Origin: Paenisporosarcina sp049671445
GTDB lineage: Bacteria; Bacillota; Bacilli; Bacillales_A; Planococcaceae
NCBI RefSeq assembly: GCF_049671445.1
Contig: NZ_JBATUX010000045.1
Span: 1-19,092, forward strand
Length of the DNA stretch: 19,092 nt
Reading direction: 5' to 3'
In this document: piece by piece, positions 1-7,758 of the stretch
How positions within the stretch are numbered: the stretch's first letter is position 1
Layout: every line of letters starts with the position of its first letter
The notes under the pieces: generated by a model
What the model saw: only the letters and a program-made list of their open reading frames with translations
The model's database searches: none
Told to the model about the DNA's origin: nothing
Translations under genes and position numbers: made by a program

Positions 1-1
1 A

Positions 2-43
2 GAAAATAAAAAATTCTTTATTGATGATGATTTAGATAATTAA
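2..43 (+). CDS. possible 3' end of an upstream gene (partial)
   Basis: The reading frame beginning at base 2 is open from the window edge and gives ENKKFFIDDDLDN before a TAA at 41-43. The acidic, hydrophilic tail looks like an ordinary protein C-terminus, but thirteen codons are too few to identify a family. The other two + frames either stop at once or give a less protein-like string. No clear terminator follows before the Nudix gene. This is a guess that the window edge cuts a real gene. Confidence 0.3.
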   Translation, partial: ENKKFFIDDDLDN

Positions 44-114
44 CATCGTTTTCTTGCTTAACCATTGGTACAGTTTAATTCAATAAGACGTGTGTCACAT
101 TGGAGGATAATTTT

Positions 115-510
115 TTGCGTGATAGAGCTGCTGTTGTAATTGTGAAAAATAACAAGGTTGGACTGATTAAAAGAATTAGGAACGGTTCTGTTTATTATGT
201 TTTCCCTGGAGGTGGTATTGAAGACGGTGAACATCCTGAGACAGGAGCAAAGAGAGAAGCCTTAGAGGAATTGGGTGTAAAAGTCAACGTTACTGAGTGC
301 TTTGCGAAGTTAGAGTTTAACGGTACACAATACTTTTTCTTAGCTGAAATTATCGAAGGAGTTTTTGGTACTGGGCAAGGTGAAGAATACACCGATGAAA
401 ATAGAGATCGAGGAACATATTTGCCAATATGGATAGACATAAAGAAACTATCATCCTTTGACGTCAAACCGAAAGAAATCTCATTAAAAATACAATTTAA
501 CTTCAACTAG
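115..510 (+). CDS. Nudix hydrolase family protein
   Basis: Nudix enzymes hydrolyse nucleoside diphosphates linked to another group X, such as oxidised nucleotides or nucleotide sugars, in the cytoplasm. The full Nudix box G-x5-E-x7-RE-x2-EE-x-G-V is present at about residues 33-55 of the 131-residue protein, beginning GGIEDGE and ending REALEELGV, so the Mg2+-binding glutamates are intact. Nothing in the short C-terminal half identifies the substrate. I place the start at the TTG at 115: a strong TGGAGGAT site (101-108) lies 8 bases before it, while the in-frame TTG at 100 overlaps that site and cannot use it. The gene appears monocistronic, with a hairpin terminator just downstream. The family is certain; the exact reaction is unknown. 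Confidence 0.88.
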   Translation: MRDRAAVVIVKNNKVGLIKRIRNGSVYYVFPGGGIEDGEHPETGAKREALEELGVKVNVTECFAKLEFNGTQYFFLAEIIEGVFGTGQGEEYTDENRDRGTYLPIWIDIKKLSSFDVKPKEISLKIQFNFN

Positions 511-543
511 CGAACACTTCTAAAACTGCACAGTACAACAAAT

Positions 544-573
544 GGGCTTGGAGATACTTTCCAAGCTCTTTTT
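544..573 (+). terminator. Rho-independent terminator after the Nudix gene
   Basis: The arms GGGCTTGGA and TCCAAGCTC pair with one G-T wobble around a 7-base loop and are followed by TTTTT. It separates the Nudix gene from ilvE. Confidence 0.75.
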
Positions 574-675
574 CTGATGTCTCAAGAAAGGAGAAATTTA
601 CCACTCTTTTATACTAGTAAATTACCTTATATCTTCTAATTTTCAAGGAATATATTACCTTTATAAATTTCATAA

Positions 676-712
676 AATCTTTTTGTGAAAAGATTCTGAA
701 AAGATGTATAAT
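676..712 (+). promoter_or_regulatory. ilvE promoter with candidate CodY boxes
   Basis: A perfect -10 TATAAT at 707-712 stands 18 bases after TTGTGA (683-688). The spacer contains AAGATTCTGAAAAGA (690-704), which matches 11 of 15 positions of the CodY consensus AATTTTCWGAAAATT with an intact core. A second candidate, AATTTTCAAGGAATA (638-652), also matches 11 of 15. In addition AATCTTTTTGTGAAAAGATT (676-695) is an inverted repeat with 8-base arms over the -35 box. CodY repression of branched-chain aminotransferase genes is known in Bacillus. The promoter is well supported; CodY control is inference. Confidence 0.6.
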
Positions 713-772
713 ACAGTTTAACTATTGTGGGTTATCTAAATCCCCGTAAATATAAAACAAGGAGATGGAACT

Positions 773-1888
773 ATGACAACTTACAATTTTAACGTTACTT
801 TAAGCACAACCAAAAAGGAAAAACCGCCAGCGGATAATCTTCAGTTCGGTAAAACTTTTACCGATCATATGTTTATTATGGATTATTCAGTAGGACTTGG
901 CTGGCACGACGCAAGGATCATTCCCTATCAAAATATTTCATTAGATCCCGCGTCGGTAATTTTCCATTATGGTCAATCAGTTTTCGAAGGTTTAAAGGCA
1001 TATCTAACCAAAAAAGAACAAGTGCTTTTATTCAGACCTGATCAAAACTTTAAGAGATTTAATATATCAAATGATCGTTTATGCATTCCTCATATTGATG
1101 AAGAACTTGCATTAGAGGCACTTAAGCAACTCATTCAAATTGATCGTGAATGGATTCCTGTAGCAGCAGGCACATCTTTATATATTCGCCCGTTTATTAT
1201 CTCCACCGAACATTATTTAGGTGTCGCACCATCCACTAACTATCAATTCATTATCATTCTGTCTCCTGTAGGTTCTTATTACAAAGAGGGACTTTCACCT
1301 ATAAAAATTTCTGTCGAAAGCGAATTTGTTCGTGCCGTTGTTGGTGGAACTGGTACTGCAAAAACAGGAGGTAATTACGCATCTAGTTTAAAAGCACAGC
1401 AACTATCTGGTGAACAAGGCTATTCCCAAGTACTCTGGCTAGACGGTGTTGAGCGTAAATATATTGAAGAAGTAGGCAGTATGAATATTTTCTTTAAAAT
1501 TGATGGAGAAGTAGTGACTCCTGCAATAAACGGCAGTATTTTAGAAGGAATCACACGCAAATCTATCCTTCATTTACTTCGATACTGGGGTGTACCTGTA
1601 TCAGAACGTCGTGTATCAATTGATGAAATTAAACAAGCCTATGATGACGGAAAACTAGAAGAAGCATTTGGCACCGGCACTGCAGCTGTCATTGCCCCTA
1701 TCGGAGAATTGTTCTGGAAAAATGAGAAAATGACAATTAATAATGGCCAAACGGGTCAAGTCTCACAAAAATTGTACGACACGTTAACAGGTATTCAAAC
1801 AGGAACAATCGAAGATCCATTTGGTTGGGTTCAAGAAGTACCTAGTGACGTCGAGGCGATGCTACACGCTAGTTTAAGCAATCGTTAA
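773..1888 (+). CDS. ilvE: branched-chain amino acid aminotransferase
   Basis: This PLP enzyme of fold type IV performs the last step of leucine, isoleucine and valine synthesis and the first step of their breakdown, moving the amino group between branched-chain amino acids and 2-oxoglutarate. The 371 residues fit the long bacterial and eukaryotic BCAT II type. Visible landmarks are FEGLKAY (71-77), the RPF segment near 139-141, the Schiff-base lysine K197 in TAKTGGNYASSLKAQ, the PLP-phosphate region IEEVGSMN (231-238) and FGTGTAAV with the second phosphate-binding glycines. The AAGGAG site at 759-764 lies 8 bases before the ATG. The gene stands alone between two terminators. Two CodY-like boxes in and near the promoter suggest repression when branched-chain amino acids are plentiful. 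Bacillus often has two paralogues (YbgE, YwaA/IlvK); which of these this is cannot be told here. Confidence 0.96.
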   Translation: MTTYNFNVTLSTTKKEKPPADNLQFGKTFTDHMFIMDYSVGLGWHDARIIPYQNISLDPASVIFHYGQSVFEGLKAYLTKKEQVLLFRPDQNFKRFNISNDRLCIPHIDEELALEALKQLIQIDREWIPVAAGTSLYIRPFIISTEHYLGVAPSTNYQFIIILSPVGSYYKEGLSPIKISVESEFVRAVVGGTGTAKTGGNYASSLKAQQLSGEQGYSQVLWLDGVERKYIEEVGSMNIFFKIDGEVVTPAINGSILEGITRKSILHLLRYWGVPVSERRVSIDEIKQAYDDGKLEEAFGTGTAAVIAPIGELFWKNEKMTINNGQTGQVSQKLYDTLTGIQTGTIEDPFGWVQEVPSDVEAMLHASLSNR

Positions 1889-1894
1889 TAAATA

Positions 1895-1934
1895 AAGGCT
1901 CTCTATTTCCTGTTGGAAATGGAGAGCCTTTTTA
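1895..1934. terminator. bidirectional terminator between ilvE and the acetyltransferase gene
   Basis: Two 16-base arms (1895-1910 and 1915-1930) pair around the loop TGTT with a single mismatch or wobble position. A T-run follows on the + strand and an A-rich run (a T-run on the - strand) precedes it, so it can serve both convergent genes. Confidence 0.88.
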
Positions 1935-2001
1935 GTATTCACTTACTAAAATATTGAAAATATAAATTGGGTTAGGTTGGGTATTGGCTTTAATATATAA
2001 G

Positions 2002-2511
2002 TTAAATTCGAGTTAGAAGTCCCTTCGGATGAAGAAGACCCATCATTATTTCATCGATAAAAGTACCGTTAGCTTTTAGACTACCTTTCTTTTTTCCTTC
2101 TATTATAAATCCGAATTTCTCATACAGAGCTTGTGCACCAGGATTTGTTACGAGGACGCCAAGTTCGACTCTTTCAAGTAATAGCCAGTTGTCTGCAAGA
2201 TCAAGCATTTTCGTAAGTAGTGATTTCCCAATCCCTTTTTTATGATGTTCACTGTCTACACCTATGAATAAATCACCTGTATGTGAACGTCGACCTTGTC
2301 CCTGGCTTAAACCGATAAATCCAACAACAAGACCATTGAGTTCAGCAACAAATTCATATTGATTCGGACCTAAGTTTTGCAGTCTTTTTTCCATAGCATC
2401 TACTCGCATGCTTGGAAGAAAAACCATATACGGTAAAACGCCATCCTGTATACAAATACAATGTATTGAACTAGCATCCTTTATCTGAACAGCGCGAATT
2501 GTTATGTCCAT
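2002..2511 (-). CDS. GNAT family N-acetyltransferase, YhhY-like
   Basis: GNAT enzymes transfer an acetyl group from acetyl-CoA to an amine of a small molecule or protein. The 169-residue protein has the acetyl-CoA pyrophosphate loop HHKKGIGKSL (about 89-98), preceded by the strand FIGVDSE, and the C-terminal ALYEKFGFIIEG motif (about 128-139). The blocks RRSHTGD, DNWLLLERVEL and EKFGFIIEG match my memory of Escherichia coli YhhY and related amino-acid or peptide acetyltransferases more than the RimI type. A GGAGGAG site lies about 7 bases before the ATG. The gene is convergent with ilvE and appears to share its bidirectional terminator. The substrate cannot be read from the sequence. Confidence 0.88.
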   Translation of the reverse strand: MDITIRAVQIKDASSIHCICIQDGVLPYMVFLPSMRVDAMEKRLQNLGPNQYEFVAELNGLVVGFIGLSQGQGRRSHTGDLFIGVDSEHHKKGIGKSLLTKMLDLADNWLLLERVELGVLVTNPGAQALYEKFGFIIEGKKKGSLKANGTFIDEIMMGLLHPKGLLTRI

Positions 2512-2630
2512 TCCACTATCTCCTCCATTACAAAAAGAATCATTTCACTAAAATTCTCCTTAAAATAGAGAAACTCCTTCTTCACAGGATATTTAGTTCA
2601 TCCACTCACTCTTAAGTTTTTTTTGCACAC

Positions 2631-2654
2631 AAAAAAAGCACCCATTAAGGATGC
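2631..2654 (-). terminator. terminator after the small protein gene
   Basis: On the - strand GCATCC and GGGTGC pair (one G-U) around a 5-base loop and are followed by TTTTTTT. It lies just after the stop codon of the 47-residue ORF and supports that ORF being a real transcription unit. Confidence 0.7.
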
Positions 2655-2675
2655 CATTTTTTCATTATAAGATTT

Positions 2676-2819
2676 TTATGAAGGTGAAGGTGGTGGTGTT
2701 TCATCTAAGGTTGCCATACTATCATACGCAACAAGCGTAACTCCAATTTTAGCTTCGAGCTCACTAATTTCTTGTAATTGCTCACTATCCAGTTGAGCCA
2801 GTTTATTTTTATCCATCAT
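2676..2819 (-). CDS. small hypothetical protein, 47 residues
   Basis: I do not recognise a named family. The protein is acidic and hydrophilic with a predicted amphipathic helix around KLAQLDSEQLQEISELEAKIG, a short hydrophobic stretch VTLVAY and a Pro/Ser-rich tail PPPSPS; it has no signal peptide or membrane segment. I choose the ATG pair at 2819/2816 because AAAGGGTGAT lies 5 to 8 bases upstream. A longer reading from a GTG at 2858 has no ribosome binding site. A terminator follows directly and a terminator-like hairpin lies 60 bases upstream, so it looks like its own unit. I recall similar short ORFs in Bacillales genomes, but this needs a database comparison. Function unknown. Confidence 0.6.
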   Translation of the reverse strand: MMDKNKLAQLDSEQLQEISELEAKIGVTLVAYDSMATLDETPPPSPS

Positions 2820-2877
2820 ATCAATCACCCTTTCTATTAAGGTTAATATGCCCATCACAAAAAGGAATATACCAATT

Positions 2878-2906
2878 AAAAAATCGAGAGTGAAAATTGC
2901 ACTCTC
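2878..2906 (-). terminator. terminator-like hairpin upstream of the small protein gene
   Basis: On the - strand GAGAGTG and CACTCTC pair perfectly around a 7-base loop, followed after two bases by TTTTTT. Since gnd has its own terminator at 3363-3407, this one either backs it up, ends a transcript from the repeat region, or acts in the leader of the small gene. Confidence 0.5.
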
Positions 2907-2939
2907 TGCTGCTTGTCTATGTTGTAGATAGCGTTTTGT

Positions 2940-3095
2940 TGTGTCTATGAGCGGATTTTTGTCGTCTATGAGCGAGTTTCTGTCGACTATCAGCGGATTT
3001 TTGTCGTCTATCAGCGAGTTTCTGTCGACTATCAGCGGATAAGCCTATTCTATCGGCGAAACGATAAAAAACTCCATGATTACTGCTTCACAGTA
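2940..3095. repeat. 21-bp tandem repeat array, copy 1 of a 155-bp duplication
   Basis: Five units of 21 bases run 2940-2960, 2961-2981, 2982-3002, 3003-3023 and 3024-3044. Two unit types alternate: one with core GACTATCAGCGGATTTTT and one with core GTCTATCAGCGAGTTTCT. A unique tail from 3045 to 3095 follows. The whole block recurs exactly 246 bases later. Confidence 0.92.
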
Positions 3096-3186
3096 TCCCT
3101 CACTCTGCCTGTTTCTCTGCGCAGTATCCAATGTCCCCTAAATATTCCATACAATTTCACAAAACCAATTTCCAGAAAACAAAAGC

Positions 3187-3341
3187 GTGTCTATGAGCGG
3201 ATTCGTGTCGACTATGAGCGGTTTTCTGTCGACTATCAGCGGATTTTTGTCGTCTATCAGCGAGTTTCTGTCGACTATCAGCGGATAAGCCTATTCTATC
3301 GGCGAAACGATAAAAAACTCCATGATTACTGCTTCAAAGTA
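3187..3341. repeat. 21-bp tandem repeat array, copy 2 of the duplication
   Basis: This copy is colinear with 2941-3095 without any gap. Positions 3228-3336 are identical to 2982-3090; the few substitutions cluster in the first 41 bases and one near the end. The 91 bases between the copies are unrelated to them. Between 2907 and 3362 I see no gene and no other feature. Confidence 0.92.
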
Positions 3342-3362
3342 ACTCAAACTTTATTAAACCTT

Positions 3363-3407
3363 AAAAAGACCCTCCAAAAGTTCACATGAACTCTCGAAAG
3401 GTCTTTT
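3363..3407 (-). terminator. terminator of the gluconate operon
   Basis: A long hairpin with outer arms AAAAGACC/GGTCTTTT and inner arms AGTTCA/TGAACT. The four imperfect positions become G-U pairs only in the - strand transcript, so the structure is built for that direction. T-rich sequence follows it on the - strand. Confidence 0.82.
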
Positions 3408-3420
3408 AATTTGTTATCGG

Positions 3421-4824
3421 TTATTTCCAGTTTGTGTGGAAAGAGCCTTCCATATCTGTACGCTGATACGTGTGTGCACCGAAATAATCGCGTTGTGCTT
3501 GTAATAGATTGGCATTGGAATCGCCTGTACGGTAACTATCAAAGTAAGTCAGCGCAGCACTTAATGATGGAGCTGACATACCCGACAACATGCTTTCTGC
3601 TACCACTTTTCTCATCCCTAGTTGATACGCCTTCGTTTTTTCAACAAAGGTTGGCGCAATCAATAAATTAGCTAATGACTCTTGTGCTTCATACGCTTCA
3701 CTAATCGTGTTTAAGAACTCCGCTCGAATGATACATCCGCCTCGGAAAATAAGCGCGATATCTTGTAATGGTAAGTTCCATCCATTAAGTTCAGAGGTGA
3801 TTTTATATTGCGTAAACCCTTGCGCATAAGCACATATTTTACCCATATATAAACCTTGTCGTACACACTCTATCCACAGCTCACGATCTAATTCCTCAAG
3901 TTGAGCCTCTGGTCCTGTCAGTATTGCTGATGCATGAACTCGCTCATCTTTTACTGAAGAAAGGTAACGAGCAAATAATGATTCGGTAATAATTGAAACC
4001 GGGATTCCATTATCGATTGCTTGAATGCTTGTCCATTTACCTGTGCCGTTTTGACCTGTTTTATCGAGAATAACGTCAACAAGTGGTTGGCCAGTTTTGT
4101 CATCCATTTTTCTTAAGATATCAGCTGTGATTTCAATCAGATAACTTTTCAGTTCCCCTTGATTCCACTTTTCGAAGATATCGGCAATTTCATGTAACGG
4201 AAGATGAAGTCTATTTCTTAAGAATGTATAGGCTTCAGCAATGAGTTGCATATCGGCATACTCGATACCGTTATGCACCATTTTCACAAAATGACCTGCT
4301 CCTTTAGGACCCATGTAAGCACAGCAAGGAGTTCCGTCAACTTGAGCTGCAATCTTCGTGAAAATAGATGCCACCTTGTCATATACTTCTTTTTCTCCGC
4401 CAATCATGATAGAAGGACCTTTCAAAGCTCCTTCTTCACCACCAGACACACCAATCCCTAAATAATTGATTCCGTGAGTGCTCAATTCATCAAATCTTCG
4501 TGCCGTGTCTTGATAATTTGAATTCCCACCGTCCATGATGATATCGCCTTTCTCAAGGTGAGGAACGAGTGATTGAATCACTGCATCTACCACTGGACCT
4601 GCTGTGACCATGATAAAGATTTTTCTTGGAGATTGTAACGACTGCACAAAATCCTCAAGTGTATAATATGGATACATTTCTTCATATTCATTTTTTTGCA
4701 TAAGCACGTCTGTTAAATCTCTCGTGTAATTATAGACAGCAACTTTTTCACCTTTACTCGCCATGTTTAAAGCGATACTGCTGCCCATGACACCTAAGCC
4801 CAAAACGCCTATCGTATTACTCAT
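3421..4824 (-). CDS. gnd: 6-phosphogluconate dehydrogenase, decarboxylating (GntZ/Gnd)
   Basis: Oxidises 6-phosphogluconate with NAD(P)+ and releases CO2 to give ribulose 5-phosphate, linking gluconate use to the pentose phosphate pathway. The 467 residues are the usual family length. Seen are the Rossmann loop GLGVMG (9-14), DGGNSNYQDT (98-107), the catalytic K181 and N185 in FVKMVHNGIEY, the family signature ILDKTGQNGTGKW (252-264) and the conserved C-terminus FGAHTYQRTDMEGSFHTNW. It is the last gene of the operon, 18 bases after gntP, with AAAGGAG about 11 bases before its ATG, and is followed by a strong terminator. In B. subtilis the fourth gene of this operon is gntZ, and a second 6PGDH (GndA) exists elsewhere. 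Cofactor preference cannot be judged from the sequence alone. Confidence 0.96.
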   Translation of the reverse strand: MSNTIGVLGLGVMGSSIALNMASKGEKVAVYNYTRDLTDVLMQKNEYEEMYPYYTLEDFVQSLQSPRKIFIMVTAGPVVDAVIQSLVPHLEKGDIIMDGGNSNYQDTARRFDELSTHGINYLGIGVSGGEEGALKGPSIMIGGEKEVYDKVASIFTKIAAQVDGTPCCAYMGPKGAGHFVKMVHNGIEYADMQLIAEAYTFLRNRLHLPLHEIADIFEKWNQGELKSYLIEITADILRKMDDKTGQPLVDVILDKTGQNGTGKWTSIQAIDNGIPVSIITESLFARYLSSVKDERVHASAILTGPEAQLEELDRELWIECVRQGLYMGKICAYAQGFTQYKITSELNGWNLPLQDIALIFRGGCIIRAEFLNTISEAYEAQESLANLLIAPTFVEKTKAYQLGMRKVVAESMLSGMSAPSLSAALTYFDSYRTGDSNANLLQAQRDYFGAHTYQRTDMEGSFHTNWK

Positions 4825-4842
4825 ATAACTTCAAACTCCTTT

Positions 4843-6189
4843 TTAAACGACTAAACTTAATAATAATATAAACCCAAGTCCAGCAACAGAAATAATCGTT
4901 TCAAGCAATGTCCAAGTTGCAAATGTTTCTTTCATCGTTAAACCGAAAAACTCTTTAAACATCCAGAATCCTGCATCATTTACATGTGAAGCAATTAAAC
5001 TTCCTGCTCCCGTTGCTAGTACGACTAAAGCTAAATTAACATCAGTTGCACCTAATAAGGGTATCACCAAACCGGCTGTAGTTAAAGCAGCAACAGTAGC
5101 TGATCCTAATGCGATACGTAAGATAGCAGCGATTGTCCACGCAAGTATGATAGGTGATAATGTCGTGTCGCTGAATAATTCCGCAACGTAGTCACCAACT
5201 CCACCATCAATTAGTACTTGTTTGAAAGCACCACCACCACCGATAATCAGTAGCATCATCCCAATACTTGCGATTGCTTTTGAACAAGTATTCATGACTG
5301 TTTTCATCGGAATATTTCTAGCTAGACCCATAGTATATACAGCAAGCAGTAAAGATAACAACATAGCAGTAGAAGCATTACCTACAAAACGAACAACTTC
5401 GAAAAACACATTATCATCTATTGCATTTGTTTTTTGAATCATGGTAATAATCGTCGCGATCGCCATTAAAATAACTGGGAACATCGCTGTAAATACACTG
5501 ATACCAAAACCAGGTGTATCTTCAATTTTAAACGTTTTTTGTTCACCTAAAGAAGCGATATCACCTGTACGTGTAAATGAATCCGGTACAAGTTTTTGAG
5601 CAAGCTTCGTAAATAAAGGACCCGCGATGATTACGGTTGGAATAGCAATAATAAATCCGTAAAGTAAAACTTCCCCAATATTAGCTCCGTACTCTCCAGC
5701 TATTACTGTAGGTCCCGGGTGAGGCGGTAAGAAACCATGTGTCACTGATAGTGCAGCGGCCATCGGAATCCCTAAGTATAAAATAGACACTCGTAATTGT
5801 TTTGAAATCGAAAATACAATCGGAATTAATAATACTAATCCTACTTCAAAGAACAATGCAACACCAATAATAAATGAAGCAACTACAACCGCCCATTGAA
5901 TATTTTTTTCACCGAACTTGTCGATTAGGGTCATCGCAATGCGTTGCGCGCCTCCAGAATCAGCAATTAAACTACCTAACATTGCACCTAGACCAAAAAT
6001 TAATGCTAAATGGCCAAGTGTCCCGCCTAGTCCAGCTTCAATAGAACCAACAATACTATCTAATGGCATACCTAAAGCTAAAGCAACAACAAAAGAGACA
6101 ATAATTAATGAAACAAACGTGTTTAATTTGAATCCCATAATTAAAACAAGTAACGTGACGATTCCAATCGCAACAATAACTAACGGCAT
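4843..6189 (-). CDS. gntP: gluconate permease (GntP family H+ symporter)
   Basis: Imports D-gluconate across the cytoplasmic membrane, coupled to protons. The 448 residues are almost wholly hydrophobic and make about 12 to 14 membrane segments starting at the N-terminus. The GntP hallmark THGFLPPHPGPT lies near residue 150, with the glycine-rich ALIFGLGAMLGSLIADSGGA (about 62-81) and the C-terminal ASHVNDAGFWMFKEFFGLT block. It is the third gene of the operon, 23 bases after gntK and 18 before gnd, with a GGGGGA site before its ATG. The family also contains transporters for idonate, fructuronate and glycerate, but the flanking gntK, gnd and gntR make gluconate the clear substrate. Confidence 0.95.
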   Translation of the reverse strand: MPLVIVAIGIVTLLVLIMGFKLNTFVSLIIVSFVVALALGMPLDSIVGSIEAGLGGTLGHLALIFGLGAMLGSLIADSGGAQRIAMTLIDKFGEKNIQWAVVVASFIIGVALFFEVGLVLLIPIVFSISKQLRVSILYLGIPMAAALSVTHGFLPPHPGPTVIAGEYGANIGEVLLYGFIIAIPTVIIAGPLFTKLAQKLVPDSFTRTGDIASLGEQKTFKIEDTPGFGISVFTAMFPVILMAIATIITMIQKTNAIDDNVFFEVVRFVGNASTAMLLSLLLAVYTMGLARNIPMKTVMNTCSKAIASIGMMLLIIGGGGAFKQVLIDGGVGDYVAELFSDTTLSPIILAWTIAAILRIALGSATVAALTTAGLVIPLLGATDVNLALVVLATGAGSLIASHVNDAGFWMFKEFFGLTMKETFATWTLLETIISVAGLGFILLLSLVV

Positions 6190-6212
6190 GACAATTCCCC
6201 CAAAATTAATTT

Positions 6213-7757
6213 CTATTTTTTAATTAAATTCCTTTGATACCTTGCAATACTTGTATATTCTTTCTCTAATACCCTCGATAAATTAATAAATATCGGCAAT
6301 AACTCACGATATTCCTGGACATCAGTTTCTATTGGTGTGTGCTTAAATGTGCTGCCAATCATCTCAGATACCACATCAAATGATTCGACTTTACCAGTAG
6401 CATATAATCCTAAAATACAAGCTCCTAGACATGAGCTTTCATAACTTTCTGGAACAACCACTTCCAAATCGAAAATATCAGCCATCATTTGGCGCCACAC
6501 ATCTGACCTAGCGAAGCCCCCTGTTGCTTGAATACGTACAACTGGTTCATCCATCACTTCAAGTAAGGCCAAAAACACAGTGTAGAGATTGTAAATGACG
6601 CCTTCCAAAGCAGCTCGAATCATATGTTCTTTTTTATGCGACATCGTTAACCCGAAAAATGACCCTCTCACGTCAGGATTCCACAGTGGTGCACGTTCAC
6701 CAGCTAAATAAGGGTGGAATAACAGCCCATCTGAACCTGGTCGAACACGTTCAGCAATTTTGGTTAACACTTCATATGGATCAATGCCAAGTCTTTTTGC
6801 CGTCTCAACTTCTGATGATGCAAATTCATCTCGAATCCAACGCAAAACCATTCCACCATTGTTAACAGGACCACCTATTACCCAATGTTTCTCGGTCAAT
6901 GCATAACAAAATATCCGACCTTTATCGTCTGTTTGTGGACGGTCAATAACGGTCCTAATGGCACCACTCGTTCCAATCGTTACTGCTACTTCCCCTTTGC
7001 CAATGGCATTTACCCCGATATTCGAAAGTACCCCATCACTTGCGCCAATGACAAATGCAGTTTGCGTACCTATACCAAGCTCTTGTGCGATTTCCGGGTT
7101 ACAATTCGTAAAAATCTCCGTAGTGGGCACAAGCTCTGAAAGTTGCTCAGGCGTAACACCTGCAATTTGCAACGCTTCTTCATCCCAATCTAGATTTTTA
7201 AGATTCATCATCCCCATCGCTGAAGCCAAAGAGTGATCTACCACATATCGATCAAAGAACTTTTTAAAAATGAATTCTTTAATGCCAATATATTTCTTCG
7301 CTTTGGTAGCTATTTCAGGTCGATCATTCACAATCCACGTAATTTTACTTAACGGCGACATCGGGTGAATCGGTGTCCCCGTCCGTTTATAAACTTCGTG
7401 ACCATTTAACTCTTCTTTTATTTTACGAGTCCAAGCTTCACTTCGATTATCTGCCCAAGTAATACACTGCGTTAGCGGTTGGTCATGTTCATCTACCACA
7501 ATTACGCTATGCATCGCACTACTGAAAGAGATAAATAGTAAGTTCTCCGAGGAGATTTGAGAAAATGCCATACAATTCTTAATAGCTTGTAAGACCGCCT
7601 GATAGATTTCTTCCGGATTCTGTTCTGCCGTTGAAATATCTGGTGTATGAAGAGGGTAACCAATATTCTCTTGTTGAATAATTTCGCCTTTTTCGGTAAA
7701 TAAAACCGCTTTCGTACTGGTCGTTCCTATATCTACGCCTAACATATAGTTCGTCAT
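6213..7757 (-). CDS. gntK: gluconokinase (FGGY family)
   Basis: Phosphorylates gluconate with ATP to 6-phosphogluconate. The 514 residues equal the length of B. subtilis GntK and belong to the FGGY carbohydrate kinases, not to the short E. coli gluconokinase type. Visible are the N-terminal phosphate loop LGVDIGTTSTKAVLF (6-20), FGGY signature 1 MSPLSKITWI, the second phosphate loop VTIGTSGAIR, and FGGY signature 2 ATGGFARSDVWRQMMADIF. Only one base separates it from the gntR stop codon, and its GGGGAG ribosome site lies inside the end of gntR, so translation of the two is probably coupled. It is the second gene of gntRKP-gnd. Confidence 0.96.
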   Translation of the reverse strand: MTNYMLGVDIGTTSTKAVLFTEKGEIIQQENIGYPLHTPDISTAEQNPEEIYQAVLQAIKNCMAFSQISSENLLFISFSSAMHSVIVVDEHDQPLTQCITWADNRSEAWTRKIKEELNGHEVYKRTGTPIHPMSPLSKITWIVNDRPEIATKAKKYIGIKEFIFKKFFDRYVVDHSLASAMGMMNLKNLDWDEEALQIAGVTPEQLSELVPTTEIFTNCNPEIAQELGIGTQTAFVIGASDGVLSNIGVNAIGKGEVAVTIGTSGAIRTVIDRPQTDDKGRIFCYALTEKHWVIGGPVNNGGMVLRWIRDEFASSEVETAKRLGIDPYEVLTKIAERVRPGSDGLLFHPYLAGERAPLWNPDVRGSFFGLTMSHKKEHMIRAALEGVIYNLYTVFLALLEVMDEPVVRIQATGGFARSDVWRQMMADIFDLEVVVPESYESSCLGACILGLYATGKVESFDVVSEMIGSTFKHTPIETDVQEYRELLPIFINLSRVLEKEYTSIARYQRNLIKK

Positions 7758-7758
7758 T

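Noticed and set aside
3187..3341. CRISPR array
   Set aside because: The repeats are contiguous 21-base units without spacers, and the larger 155-base block occurs only twice.
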